Assembly: GCA_947074335.1 (NCBI GenBank)
Contig: CAMTPG010000022.1
Span: 1 to 15,315 of the forward strand
DNA from: an uncultured Parabacteroides sp.
GTDB lineage: Bacteria; Bacteroidota; Bacteroidia; Bacteroidales; Tannerellaceae
Length of the DNA stretch: 15,315 nucleotides
Reading direction: 5' to 3'
The translations under genes and the position numbers were made by a program. Positions 1-7,732 of the stretch are shown here, in pieces; within the stretch, counting starts at the first letter, position 1; every line of letters begins with the position of its first letter. A model generated the notes under the pieces. The model was given only the letters and a program-made list of their open reading frames with translations, did not search any database and was not told the origin of the DNA.

Positions 1-2
1 GA

Positions 3-311
3 ACAGTTACATTTGCAGGCTGGCGCCAGGGTTATGGTAATTGTATGGTTATTGATCATGGTTACGGATATGAGACCGTTTACGGACATATGAATAAATT
101 CAAAGCCCGCGTAGGCCAGAAAGTACAGCGTGGCGAAGTAATCGGCGAAGTAGGTAATACCGGAAAGTCTACCGGTCCGCACCTTCATTATGAAGTAATA
201 GTACGCGGGAAACATGATAATCCGTCTAAATATTACTACATGGATCTGACGCCCGAAGAATATGACCGTATGATTCAGATCGCTGATAATCACGGCCAGG
301 TTATGGATTAA
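3..311 (+). CDS. M23-family metallopeptidase, C-terminal part (5' end outside window)
   Basis: The reading frame is open from position 3, before the first internal ATG at 45, so this is the 3' part of a longer gene. The visible part is the end of a lysostaphin-type (LytM/M23) zinc peptidase domain: a GWxxGYGN stretch, YETVYGHM with the domain's conserved His, the turn GNTGKSTGPHLHYEV carrying the HxH zinc/catalytic motif, and the usual NPxxYY end. The first zinc-binding His and Asp would lie upstream of the window. Proteins of this kind cut peptide cross-links of peptidoglycan in the periplasm, or act as non-catalytic activators. After the domain there are only about 25 polar residues, so it is the C-terminal domain. 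The MerR-type gene starts 15 nt downstream on the same strand, and both probably end at the terminator at 710-753. Family assignment is secure; substrate and N-terminal architecture cannot be seen. Confidence 0.93.
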   Translation, partial: TVTFAGWRQGYGNCMVIDHGYGYETVYGHMNKFKARVGQKVQRGEVIGEVGNTGKSTGPHLHYEVIVRGKHDNPSKYYYMDLTPEEYDRMIQIADNHGQVMD

Positions 312-326
312 ACACTAATTAAACCT

Positions 327-686
327 ATGGCTCTTAATAAAGATAAAAACCTGAAGCTTTATTTTTCCATCAGCGAAGTTGCGCAGCTCTTCGATATTAA
401 TGAATCGACTTTACGATTCTGGGAAAAAGAGTTTGATGTAATTCAACCCCGGAAAACATCAAAAGGCACACGCTTTTATAAACAGGAAGATATCGATGCC
501 ATTCGTTTGATTTATCATCTGGTAAAAGAACGCGGTATGACATTAGCCGGTGCACGCCAGAAACTGAAAGAAAATCCGGAAACAACCATTCAGCAGGAAG
601 AGATTATCAACCGGCTTAAACAGATCAAAGAAGAGCTGATTGCCATGCGAGATGCCTTCGATCATCTGAATCCCACTCAAAAATAA
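327..686 (+). CDS. MerR-family transcriptional regulator, minimal form
   Basis: A 119-residue protein with a MerR-type winged helix-turn-helix at about residues 11-80: YFSISEVAQLFDI, then STLRFWEKEFD, then a KGTRFY wing and a DIDAIRLIYHLV helix. Residues about 89-113 are a charged heptad-like helix (EEIINRLKQIKEEL) that would form the antiparallel coiled coil through which MerR proteins dimerise. No C-terminal effector domain and no cysteine cluster follow, so there is no visible metal or drug sensor. Canonical MerR proteins twist over-spaced promoters; whether that applies with the Bacteroidota sigma factor is unknown. It sits 15 nt after the M23 peptidase gene and probably shares its transcript, so a role in envelope gene control is plausible but is inference. 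The ATG at 327 directly precedes the conserved domain. Confidence 0.92.
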   Translation: MALNKDKNLKLYFSISEVAQLFDINESTLRFWEKEFDVIQPRKTSKGTRFYKQEDIDAIRLIYHLVKERGMTLAGARQKLKENPETTIQQEEIINRLKQIKEELIAMRDAFDHLNPTQK

Positions 687-709
687 TTCCGAAAATCTTT
701 TTTACAGGC

Positions 710-753
710 AATGCGAATGTTCGATTAAAATCGTACATTCGCATTTATTTTTT
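710..753 (+). terminator. Rho-independent terminator after the M23-MerR operon
   Basis: A perfect 11-bp stem (arm 710-720, arm 735-745) is followed by a T-rich tract at 748-753. Inside it, after a T-T mismatch, a further 4-bp stem CGAT/ATCG (722-725 with 730-733) closes a TAAA loop. It starts 24 nt after the merR stop codon. The T-tract ends 14 nt before the next ATG, so the DUF3127 gene either depends on read-through or has a promoter overlapping this element; TAAATTTA at 753-760 is one base off the Bacteroidota -7 consensus. Confidence 0.85.
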
Positions 754-766
754 AAATTTAGTCGAC

Positions 767-1156
767 ATGGAAATTACAGGAAGAATAATTGCCATCCTTC
801 CCGAACAGGGTGGCGTAAGCAAAACCGGAAACGAATGGAAAAAACAGGAATATGTGCTCGAAACACACGACACATATCCCAAAAAGGTATGTTTCCAGAT
901 CTTTGGAGCCGATCGTATCGCACAGGCAGCTATCCAGTTAAATGAAGAGCTGACCGTTTCGTTTGATATTGACAGCCGCGAATATCAGGGACGCTGGTTT
1001 ACGAATATTAATGCATGGAAAGTAGATCGTGCCATGGCTGCCCCGATGCAGGCTCCCGCAGGAATTACACCCGATCAGGTAATTCCGGCTGCAGCGCCCA
1101 TGCCACCGGCTGCCGATTTTGGTTCGGCCAGTCAGGTTGACGATTTACCTTTCTAA
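767..1156 (+). CDS. DUF3127 family protein with SSB-like acidic C-terminal tip
   Basis: A 129-residue protein. Residues 1-88 match what I recognise as the DUF3127 family: MEITGRIIAILPEQ, then GNEWKKQEYVLETHDTYPKK, an FQIFGADRI strand and a WFTNINAWKV strand. The beta-rich pattern suggests an OB-fold resembling single-stranded DNA-binding proteins. Residues about 89-119 are a Pro/Ala/Met-rich, probably disordered linker. The chain ends in VDDLPF, strikingly like the acidic DDIPF tip through which bacterial SSB recruits replication and repair enzymes. Fold, linker and tip together mimic SSB organisation, so a role in DNA replication, recombination or repair is a reasonable inference, not an established function. 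The gene appears to be alone: a terminator lies just upstream and another just downstream. The ATG at 767 begins the conserved domain at once. Confidence 0.88.
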   Translation: MEITGRIIAILPEQGGVSKTGNEWKKQEYVLETHDTYPKKVCFQIFGADRIAQAAIQLNEELTVSFDIDSREYQGRWFTNINAWKVDRAMAAPMQAPAGITPDQVIPAAAPMPPAADFGSASQVDDLPF

Positions 1157-1169
1157 ATCAGATAAACAA

Positions 1170-1209
1170 AATCAGCCCTGTGAATAGCAAAACTATCACA
1201 GGGCTGATT
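1170..1209. terminator. Bidirectional rho-independent terminator between convergent genes
   Basis: A perfect 14-bp inverted repeat (1170-1183 with 1196-1209), extendable by a TAG/CTA pairing (1185-1187 with 1193-1195) around a CAAAA loop. On the + strand it is followed by a CTTTATATATT tract; read on the - strand it is followed by TTGTTTA. It lies between the 3' end of the DUF3127 gene (stop at 1156) and the 3' end of the relA/spoT-type gene (stop at 1241), so it can serve both. Confidence 0.9.
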
Positions 1210-1240
1210 CTTTATATATTACCAATAAGTATTCGCTGCA

Positions 1241-3562
1241 TTAATCAGCTACACGCGTTACCGATTGAATACTGCTGATTTTAGACAAAACAACACACAT
1301 GTGTTGTAAATCCTCAACATCATGTACTTTCATTTTGATTCGACCTTCAAATACACCGTCTTTTGCATCAATAAGTAAACGCATGATATTGACATTAAAA
1401 TCATCGGCAATGGTTTTTGTGATCGTATTTAATACTCCGATCGAATCAATTCCTTTAATTTCAAGTGTTGCTTCAAAAGAGGAATGATGACTGCTCCACT
1501 CAGTATTTAATATTCGTTCGCCGAAGCTGCTTTTTAACCGCATAGCAATCGGACAGGACCGTTTATGTACAATTACATTGCCATCGTCGTTAATAAAACC
1601 CAGTGCCTCATCACCCGGAATCGGTTTGCAACAATCGGCAATTACATAATTCCGTTCGAACGCCTCTTCTTTAAGAATATAGGGTTTCTTTTTATCAATT
1701 TTAATCTCCTTTATTAATTTAGGACTTGACTCTTCTACCGGTTTTGGCGTTTCTTTCGGAGAAAGACGCAATGCCTGCTTGACATATTTGAATAAAACAT
1801 TATCTGTTTTCTCTTTCAGTATTTTATTCAGATTATCAGGTAATACCACATCACCTTTCTCTACGGCATAATAAAATTCTTCCCGTTTGGAGAATCCGTA
1901 ATAAATACAGAGTTTTTCGAGTAAATCATTTTGAACTTCCAGATCATTTTTACGGAAAGCATCGATAAGCTTAATCTCACCCTGCTTGGTTGCTTCTTTT
2001 CTCGCCTTTTTCAGATAAGCATCTACTTTGGTGCGTGCCCGTGCAGTGGTGATAAAATTCAGCCATTCGGGCTGCGGATTCTGCGATCGCGAAGTAAGTA
2101 CTTCTACCTGATCTCCGCTGCTAAGCTGGTGACTGAGCGGAACCAGCCGGTGATTTACTTTAGCTCCGATACAGTTATTGCCGATATCGGAGTGCAAAGC
2201 ATAGGCAAAATCGAGTGCGGTTGCACCCTGCGGTAATGTTTTGATATCGCCCTTCGGTGTAAAGACAAAGATCTCCGAAGTAAAGAGATTCAGTTTGATT
2301 GTATCCAGAAAATCGAGAGCATTCGGATCCGGACTTTCCAGAATCTCGGTAATGGTCTGCAGCCATTTATCCAGTTCGGTATCCTCTTCAATATTATGTT
2401 CTTTGTATTTCCAGTGCGCGGCAAAACCTTTTTCGGCGATTTCATCCATCCTGCGACTTCGGATCTGGATTTCTATCCATTGTCCGTCAGGACCCATAAC
2501 AGTAAGATGCAATGCCTGATAACCGTTGGCTTTCGGACGACTTACCCAGTCGCGTATACGATCCGGTCGTATCCGGTAAATATCGGTAATGGCCGAATAG
2601 ATATCCCAACATTGATTTTTCTCGTCTACGCCGGGAAGCGGATCGAATATAATGCGTACGGCAAAAATGTCGTATATATCTTCGAATGTTACATTCTTCG
2701 CCTGCATTTTATTCCATATGGAATAGGCAGATTTTACCCGTTCGCGCATTTCATACTGCATGCCCAATGCCTTGAGTTTCTCATTTACGGGAACGGCAAA
2801 ATGATCAAAGAGTGTTTTGCGATCACCTTCGGAAGCTTCAAGTTTGAGATTAATTAAAGCATATTCCTGGGGATGTTCATATTTGAAGCTTAAATCTTCA
2901 AGTTCTGTTTTCATAGAAAAGAGACCCAGACGATGGGCCAGCGGAGCATACAGATAGAGCGTTTCGCCGGCAATTTTAAACTGCTTAGCCGGAAGCATCG
3001 AGCCCAGCGTTCGCATATTGTGAAGCCGATCGGCAATTTTTATCAGAATTACCCGGATATCATCGCTCATGGTGAGCAGCAATTTGCGGAAGTTCTCTGC
3101 CTGCGCCGATGCTCGTTCTCCGAAAATACCACCCGATATTTTAGTTAGTCCGTCTACAATCTGGGCAATCTTATCGCCAAACATATTCCGGATATCTTCG
3201 ACTGTGTATTCGGTATCTTCCACCACATCATGCAAAAGAGCCGAACAAATGGAAGTAGAGCCAAGCCCCATCTCTTTACAAACAATCCGGGCTACGGCTA
3301 ACGGATGCATAATATAAGGTTCGCCCGAACGACGTTTTACACCGGCATGTGCCTGATTGGCAAAATTAAATGCTTTTGTAATCCGTTCAATCTTACGCCG
3401 GTGATTTGAGTTCAGATAATCATCCAATAATTGTTTGAATGTATTATCAATCAATTGCTCATCCGGAGTAAGAGGTTCCTTTTCAGCCGCAGGCCGGGGC
3501 AACATCATTTCATCTTTTGTTATATTCTGTGCATCATCCATAGGAAATTCCCTTATTGTCAT
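1241..3562 (-). CDS. RelA/SpoT-family bifunctional (p)ppGpp synthetase/hydrolase
   Basis: A 773-residue protein of full length for a long RSH enzyme, which makes and degrades the alarmone (p)ppGpp in the cytoplasm. Order of domains: HD hydrolase (about 55-205) with intact His72, the HDVVED motif at 111-116 and Asp178 in KIADRLHN; synthetase (about 265-380) with KSAYSIWNKM, KANGYQALH and the EIQIR motif around 364-368; TGS (about 429-490); helical region; a zinc-finger/RIS segment with Cys644-Cys645, His666 and Cys670; C-terminal ACT domain (about 694-770). Both active sites look complete, so I call it bifunctional. It is the last gene of the parA-parB-DUF5683-transglycosylase run, 63 nt after the transglycosylase, but a -7 element in that gap suggests it also has its own promoter. 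A second start at Met8 is possible. Bacteroidales often carry more than one long RSH gene, so I leave the symbol blank. Confidence 0.96.
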   Translation of the reverse strand: MTIREFPMDDAQNITKDEMMLPRPAAEKEPLTPDEQLIDNTFKQLLDDYLNSNHRRKIERITKAFNFANQAHAGVKRRSGEPYIMHPLAVARIVCKEMGLGSTSICSALLHDVVEDTEYTVEDIRNMFGDKIAQIVDGLTKISGGIFGERASAQAENFRKLLLTMSDDIRVILIKIADRLHNMRTLGSMLPAKQFKIAGETLYLYAPLAHRLGLFSMKTELEDLSFKYEHPQEYALINLKLEASEGDRKTLFDHFAVPVNEKLKALGMQYEMRERVKSAYSIWNKMQAKNVTFEDIYDIFAVRIIFDPLPGVDEKNQCWDIYSAITDIYRIRPDRIRDWVSRPKANGYQALHLTVMGPDGQWIEIQIRSRRMDEIAEKGFAAHWKYKEHNIEEDTELDKWLQTITEILESPDPNALDFLDTIKLNLFTSEIFVFTPKGDIKTLPQGATALDFAYALHSDIGNNCIGAKVNHRLVPLSHQLSSGDQVEVLTSRSQNPQPEWLNFITTARARTKVDAYLKKARKEATKQGEIKLIDAFRKNDLEVQNDLLEKLCIYYGFSKREEFYYAVEKGDVVLPDNLNKILKEKTDNVLFKYVKQALRLSPKETPKPVEESSPKLIKEIKIDKKKPYILKEEAFERNYVIADCCKPIPGDEALGFINDDGNVIVHKRSCPIAMRLKSSFGERILNTEWSSHHSSFEATLEIKGIDSIGVLNTITKTIADDFNVNIMRLLIDAKDGVFEGRIKMKVHDVEDLQHMCVVLSKISSIQSVTRVAD

Positions 3563-3578
3563 ATCTCAACGCGAATCA

Positions 3579-3586
3579 CAAATATA
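3579..3586 (-). promoter_or_regulatory. Possible Bacteroidota -7 promoter element for the RSH gene
   Basis: On the - strand this reads TATATTTG, a full match to the Bacteroidota -7 consensus TAnnTTTG. It lies in the 63-nt gap between the transglycosylase stop and the RSH start codon, 16 nt upstream of the ATG, which would give a leader of only about ten nucleotides. I see no matching -33 TTG at 19-21 nt upstream, so this rests on one element. Confidence 0.45.
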
Positions 3587-3625
3587 ACAATTATTATTGA
3601 TTGGCAGATTTTGTTCCCCTTAAAA

Positions 3626-5212
3626 TTACACAACCGGTATCTTCAGAATCTGTCCCGGACGGATTGCGGTACCCGAAAGACCGTTTTCTTTTTGTAAATC
3701 TTTGGCTGTTACACCGGGATATTTTTTGGCGATCGAATACAATGAATCGCCGGAACGTACTTTATACACATTGCCGCCTGATGCCGCAGTTGAGCCGACG
3801 GTAGATGTTGATGCTTTTGCTTGTCCGGCCGAAACTGTTTTCGGAGCAGCTGCAGCAGAAGTTGTTGTTGTTTTTTTTACTTCAGAAACCGTTGCAGCAG
3901 TTTGCATCGGGGTATACGGCACACCGCCATTATCTACATAAATCCGCAAACGGGTTCCTTTTGCCAGATAGTTTGATTTCATATTATTCCATTTACGGAT
4001 ATCTTTCGGAGTAACTCCGAATTTATCGGCCACACGGAAAATATTCTCGCCGTTTGCCACTTTATGAGTGATGCGTTCGGTACGCGAAGCCGGATTAACA
4101 GAATCAATCACATAACCGGCCAGCAAATCTTCATAGCGATATGTATAGACTGAATCCTCTTTATTGGCAAAAGTATAAGTCTGAAATGCCGGTAATCGTA
4201 AAGCCGATGGCCGTGTCTGTCCGGGAATAATATCCCGCTTATATTGTGGATTCATTGCCCGCAACATCTCGATATCGATAGACAGCATTTCAGATACCTG
4301 CTCCAGATGCAGCATCCGGTTCACCATAATGGTATCATTCGCTAAAGGCATATTGGTAGTGAGCGGACAAATATTATGATCGCAATAATAATTCATGATG
4401 TAATTGGCAGCTACAAAAAGCGGCACATACGAGCGTGTCTCTTTAGGCAGATACTGAAAGATTTCCCAGAAATCGGTTTTACCACCCGATCGGCGAATGG
4501 CTTTGTTCACATTACCCGGACCGCAATTATAGGCAGCAAGCACCAGATTCCAGTCGCCATAAATGGCATACATATCCTTAAAATACTTACACGCTGCTTC
4601 GGTAGCCTTCTCCGGATCGCGGCGCTCATCAATCAGGCTGTTAATTTCCAGACCGTAGCTTTTGCCGGTAGGCAGCATAAACTGCCACAAACCACAGGCA
4701 CCCACACGCGAAAGAGCTACGGGATTAAGCGCACTTTCCACAACCGCCAGGTATTTCAGCTCGATGGGCAAATCATTTTTATCCAGAATGGGTTCGATAA
4801 TCGGAAAGAAATAATCGGCCATTCCCAGCATATATCGAACCAGACCGCGGCGACGTGCCGCATACAGGTCGATGCAATCGCGAATCACATCATTGTAAGG
4901 CAGATGAATCATGCGAGGCAATCGCTCAAGTCGTTCCATATAGACCGAGTCCGGGAAGAATACATTTTGATTATCATCATGACAATATTCATCGCGCTTG
5001 GCAAAATATTGAACATGCCATGAATTGAGCAGACTATCTACATTCGCATCCAGACTTTCGGGTATGATTCCCAGTTCGGGTAAAGGCGAGGCGGCCAAAG
5101 CAGCAGAATCGGGAATTTCATAAGAATCGAAAATTTCTTCCGCCAGCTCTTCCTGAGCCGATACATAAGAGAAAGAGAATAATACACAAAGGAGCGAATA
5201 AAGATATTTCAT
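3626..5212 (-). CDS. mltD: Periplasmic lytic transglycosylase with LysM domains (MltD-like)
   Basis: A 528-residue exported protein that cleaves the MurNAc-GlcNAc bond of peptidoglycan non-hydrolytically. A signal peptide covers about residues 1-19 (cleavage after VSA). The SLT/GEWL-like domain is at about 140-280: VVESALNP with the catalytic Glu159, GLWQFM, LAAYNCGPGNV and the ETRSYVP block. A degenerate LysM-like segment is at about 300-342, then two clear LysM domains at about 382-426 (HKVANGENIFRVADKFGV) and 482-527 (YKVRSGDSLYSIAKKYPG), which bind glycan strands. They are separated by a low-complexity Thr/Ala/Ser linker (about 430-480). No lipobox is seen, so a soluble periplasmic form is more likely than an anchored lipoprotein. 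Only 5 nt separate it from the upstream DUF5683 gene, so the two are very likely co-transcribed with parAB. Confidence 0.95.
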   Translation of the reverse strand: MKYLYSLLCVLFSFSYVSAQEELAEEIFDSYEIPDSAALAASPLPELGIIPESLDANVDSLLNSWHVQYFAKRDEYCHDDNQNVFFPDSVYMERLERLPRMIHLPYNDVIRDCIDLYAARRRGLVRYMLGMADYFFPIIEPILDKNDLPIELKYLAVVESALNPVALSRVGACGLWQFMLPTGKSYGLEINSLIDERRDPEKATEAACKYFKDMYAIYGDWNLVLAAYNCGPGNVNKAIRRSGGKTDFWEIFQYLPKETRSYVPLFVAANYIMNYYCDHNICPLTTNMPLANDTIMVNRMLHLEQVSEMLSIDIEMLRAMNPQYKRDIIPGQTRPSALRLPAFQTYTFANKEDSVYTYRYEDLLAGYVIDSVNPASRTERITHKVANGENIFRVADKFGVTPKDIRKWNNMKSNYLAKGTRLRIYVDNGGVPYTPMQTAATVSEVKKTTTTSAAAAPKTVSAGQAKASTSTVGSTAASGGNVYKVRSGDSLYSIAKKYPGVTAKDLQKENGLSGTAIRPGQILKIPVV

Positions 5213-5217
5213 TGTTT

Positions 5218-5934
5218 TTAAAATTTAAAACTGCAATTCAAACCGTAAGAGGCCGGTGTCTGACTGGTTCGGGGTGAAACTTCAGGCGACCAATGCAAAG
5301 AGAGATCCGGACTGATATCAAAATCGAACAGATGAGCATCCACATATGCATCTACAATACTGAGAGCATAAACTCCTGCAGTAATAATAATGCTCAGATC
5401 ACGATACCGTCGAAAATAATCTTTCCGTCGTTTCAGATTGTCACGAAACTGAGAATTCATCACATAAGTCTTCTCATCTCCGTATGGCACAAAGACCGTC
5501 CAGCTGTCGCTCCACGGGCCATCATAATTACTATCTTCCCGTACTTTATTGTAATCAAGCACGACATCGAAGTAGGCATTTTTATAATCGCCATAATTTT
5601 TATTATTCCAGGTTACGGCATAAATACATCCCATAAAAGCACCATATACGATCGGCAACTTCCAGTATTTGCGGTTGTAAATCTGTCCGAGTCCGGGCAC
5701 CAGTGCCATCAACAGGGCTTTATTAGGTTCCGGCTTAAACTCTTTATGATGTTTTAATTCAGGCACCTTGATGGAATCTGCAGCCTGAAGCACCGCTCTG
5801 ACCGCCGAATCGGAAGCTGCATGCACTTCTGCCTCCTGACGAATTACAGTCACGGAATCAGGCTCCGTCTGAGCTTCGGCGAGAAACCCGACAGTAAAAC
5901 ATAATAACAGAGTAAGAATAATTTTATAATTCAT
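5218..5934 (-). CDS. DUF5683 family exported/membrane protein
   Basis: A 238-residue protein with a signal peptide or N-terminal anchor (about 1-22, ending AEAQ), a charged spacer, and the DUF5683 core: NKALLMALVPGLGQIYNRKYWK at about 71-92, a hydrophobic segment (about 93-109), a central segment with conserved Tyr/Trp/Asp (NKNYGDYKNAY), and a second hydrophobic helix around 180-200. The PGLGQIYN motif resembles the start of TM2-type small membrane domains. Biochemical function is unknown to me. Its start codon overlaps the parB stop codon by 4 nt (ATGA, 5931-5934), which suggests translational coupling, and it is followed after 5 nt by the transglycosylase gene. Position alone hints at linking partitioning to envelope growth; this is inference. 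Confidence 0.88.
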   Translation of the reverse strand: MNYKIILTLLLCFTVGFLAEAQTEPDSVTVIRQEAEVHAASDSAVRAVLQAADSIKVPELKHHKEFKPEPNKALLMALVPGLGQIYNRKYWKLPIVYGAFMGCIYAVTWNNKNYGDYKNAYFDVVLDYNKVREDSNYDGPWSDSWTVFVPYGDEKTYVMNSQFRDNLKRRKDYFRRYRDLSIIITAGVYALSIVDAYVDAHLFDFDISPDLSLHWSPEVSPRTSQTPASYGLNCSFKF

Positions 5935-6818
5935 TTCAGTTTATCTAACAAACCTATCAATCGTTCCAATTCATCTTCCGAAGCAAAGGGAATGGTAATT
6001 TTACCTTTACCTTTTGTATTACAGGATAATTGAACTTTTGTATTGAAAAAGCGCGACAGATGATCTTTCAGCAAATTGTACTCTTCGGGCAGTTTTGTTT
6101 TTGCAGGATTACCATCAGCAGCCGATTGTTCGGCAGCCATGGCACGAATGCCGTTTCGTACAATCTCCTCTACATTGCGTACAGAAAGACCTTCAGCCAG
6201 AATCTGTTCGTAAAGCGCCAGCTGAACTTCGGGATCTTCCACGGGAACCAGTGCACGTGCATGCCCCATGTCTATTTTCTTATTTTTCAGCCCCATCTGA
6301 ATCTCTGCCGGTAATTTTAATAACCGCAGATAGTTAGCAATTGTTGTACGTTTCTTCCCTACCCGCTCACTCAGCTTCTCCTGTGTCATACTTTGTGTTT
6401 CAAGCAGTTTCTGATAGGCCAGAGCGATTTCGATCGAGTTCAGATCTTCGCGCTGGATATTTTCGATCAGTGCCATTTCTACCACCTGCTCATCGGCGGC
6501 AGTTCGGATATAGGCCGGAATACGTTCAAGTCCGGCACGCAGCGAAGCACGATAACGGCGCTCGCCCGATATGATCATATATTTATCAGTTGCTGTCTCT
6601 TTTAACGTGATCGGCTGAATAATGCCCAGTGCACGGATCGACGCAGCCAGCTCTTCCAGGGTTTCCTCTTCAAAAACAGAGCGCGGCTGTTCGGGGTTGG
6701 GCTGAATTTTAGTCAGTTCGATTTCGCTGATCGAAGAAGAACCGCTTGTTTTCAGTTCGTCCATTGTAATCAGTGCATCTAATCCGCGACCTAAAGCCGA
6801 TCTTTTCATGATTGCCAT
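5931..6818 (-). CDS. parB: Chromosome-partitioning protein ParB (Spo0J family)
   Basis: A 295-residue ParB, close to normal chromosomal ParB length. It is a CTP-dependent DNA clamp that loads at parS sites and spreads on DNA. The N-terminal LGRGLDALI segment (about 9-17) is the ParA-interacting peptide of this family. The CTP-binding core includes ISGERRYRA (83-91) and ENIQRED (119-125). A helix-turn-helix follows at about 143-170 (TQEKLSERVGKKRTTIANYLRLLKLP region) for parS recognition. After a linker (about 225-245) the C-terminal dimerisation domain runs to the end. It lies 29 nt downstream of parA and overlaps the DUF5683 start by 4 nt. An alternative start at Met4 would not change any domain. 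I found no convincing parS site in the window. Confidence 0.97.
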   Translation of the reverse strand: MAIMKRSALGRGLDALITMDELKTSGSSSISEIELTKIQPNPEQPRSVFEEETLEELAASIRALGIIQPITLKETATDKYMIISGERRYRASLRAGLERIPAYIRTAADEQVVEMALIENIQREDLNSIEIALAYQKLLETQSMTQEKLSERVGKKRTTIANYLRLLKLPAEIQMGLKNKKIDMGHARALVPVEDPEVQLALYEQILAEGLSVRNVEEIVRNGIRAMAAEQSAADGNPAKTKLPEEYNLLKDHLSRFFNTKVQLSCNTKGKGKITIPFASEDELERLIGLLDKLK

Positions 6819-6847
6819 GTTTCTTTATACAATTAAAGTGCGATTAA

Positions 6848-7624
6848 TTATTGATTTTTTTCGATTAACTCTTTAGCCAGCTGCATATAATTCAGTGCCC
6901 CTTTAGATTCGGCATCATACAGCAAAATCGGTTTGCCGTAGCTGGAGGCTTCGCTCAGTTTCACGTTACGCTGAATTACGGTAGTAAATACCAGATCGCG
7001 GAACGGACGTTTCACCTCTTCGTAAATCTGATTGGCCAGTCGGAGGCGCGAATCATACATCGTAAGCAGGAATCCCTCGATTTCGAGCGACGGATTCAGT
7101 TTCGATTTAATAATCTTAATGGTATTGAGCAATTTACTAATCCCTTCGAGTGCAAAATACTCACACTGCACCGGAATAATAACGGCATCGGCCGCAGTCA
7201 ATGCATTGACGGTGATTAATCCCAGCGAAGGAGAACAATCAATCAGAATATAATCATATTCCTGTTTGAGCGGAAGTAAAATCTTTTTCAGGATCTGTTC
7301 GCGGCCGTCCATATTCAGCATTTCGATTTCGGCACCTACCAGATCGATATGCGAAGGCATAATATGCAGGTTGTCTATTTCGGTAGTAGTGATTGCCCCT
7401 TTTGGTTCGTCTCCGTTTACCAGGCATTCGTAAATTGAAAGACCTACGTTCCGGATATCAACACCCAGTCCGGAAGAGGCATTTGCCTGCGGATCAGCAT
7501 CCACAACTAATACTTTCTTTTCAAGTGCAGCAAGCGAGGCAGCCAGGTTGATTGTGGTTGTTGTTTTGCCCACACCACCTTTCTGGTTTGCTAAAGCGAT
7601 AATCTTTCCCATATTCTGTTTCAT
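6848..7624 (-). CDS. parA: Chromosome-partitioning ATPase ParA (Soj family)
   Basis: A 258-residue ParA/MinD-superfamily ATPase that binds nucleoid DNA in its ATP-bound dimer form and is stimulated by ParB to segregate replicated origins. The deviant Walker A motif KGGVGKTT is at residues 15-22 with the signature Lys15; the A' motif VVDADPQ is at about 40-46 (Asp42, Asp44); Walker B YILIDCSPSLG is at about 125-135. It starts at once with the ATPase fold and has no N-terminal helix-turn-helix, as expected for a chromosomal (type Ib-like) ParA rather than a plasmid type Ia protein. It is the first gene of the leftward run. The start could be Met5 (ATG at 7612), which fits the family's usual MGKIIALANQKGG beginning better; both starts are compatible with the promoter candidates upstream. 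Confidence 0.97.
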   Translation of the reverse strand: MKQNMGKIIALANQKGGVGKTTTTINLAASLAALEKKVLVVDADPQANASSGLGVDIRNVGLSIYECLVNGDEPKGAITTTEIDNLHIMPSHIDLVGAEIEMLNMDGREQILKKILLPLKQEYDYILIDCSPSLGLITVNALTAADAVIIPVQCEYFALEGISKLLNTIKIIKSKLNPSLEIEGFLLTMYDSRLRLANQIYEEVKRPFRDLVFTTVIQRNVKLSEASSYGKPILLYDAESKGALNYMQLAKELIEKNQ

Positions 7625-7634
7625 TTGTCGGAAA

Positions 7635-7642
7635 CAAAACTA
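7635..7642 (-). promoter_or_regulatory. Promoter -7 candidate close to parA
   Basis: On the - strand this reads TAGTTTTG, matching TAnnTTTG, 10 nt upstream of the first parA ATG. A TTTG lies at 7662-7659 on the same strand, but the 16-nt gap is shorter than the usual 19-21 nt. If used, the transcript would start almost at the coding region, which favours the start at Met5 (7612). Confidence 0.35.
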
Positions 7643-7691
7643 AACATTAAAAACCGAACAAAAACCGATTCTTCGAAAACAATGCCTGTTT

Positions 7692-7720
7692 TGTTGATAA
7701 ATCATCGTATCTGTTGATAA
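7692..7720. repeat. Two direct TGTTGATAA repeats upstream of parA (DnaA-box-like)
   Basis: TGTTGATAA occurs at 7692-7700 and again at 7712-7720, start to start 20 nt, close to two helical turns. On the - strand each reads TTATCAACA, one base from the canonical DnaA box TTATCCACA. The surroundings (7625-7827) are AT-rich and gene-less. The repeat is seen directly; binding by DnaA or another regulator is inference. Confidence 0.6.
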
Positions 7721-7724
7721 CTTA

Positions 7725-7732
7725 CAAATATA
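7725..7732 (-). promoter_or_regulatory. Promoter -7 candidate farther upstream of parA
   Basis: On the - strand this reads TATATTTG, a full -7 match, about 100 nt upstream of parA and just upstream (in transcription order) of the two TGTTGATAA repeats at 7692-7720. Those repeats would then lie in the leader. No -33 TTG is seen at the expected distance. Confidence 0.35.

Noticed and set aside
2396..2857. Long + strand open frame of 153 codons inside the RSH gene
   Set aside because: It is antisense to the conserved synthetase domain, has no domain resemblance and no promoter; other antisense frames within mltD, cydA, cydB and parB were left out for the same reason.
6249..6264. CACGTG core within parB (10-bp palindrome TGCACGTGCA at 6252-6261) as a possible parS site
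   Set aside because: Only the core and one flanking base on each side agree with TGTTnCACGTGnAACA, and the bases encode a conserved GHARAL stretch of ParB.
6950..6972. GTTTCACGT in parA as a parS half-site
   Set aside because: The second half does not match, and the sequence encodes the conserved KLSEAS segment of ParA.
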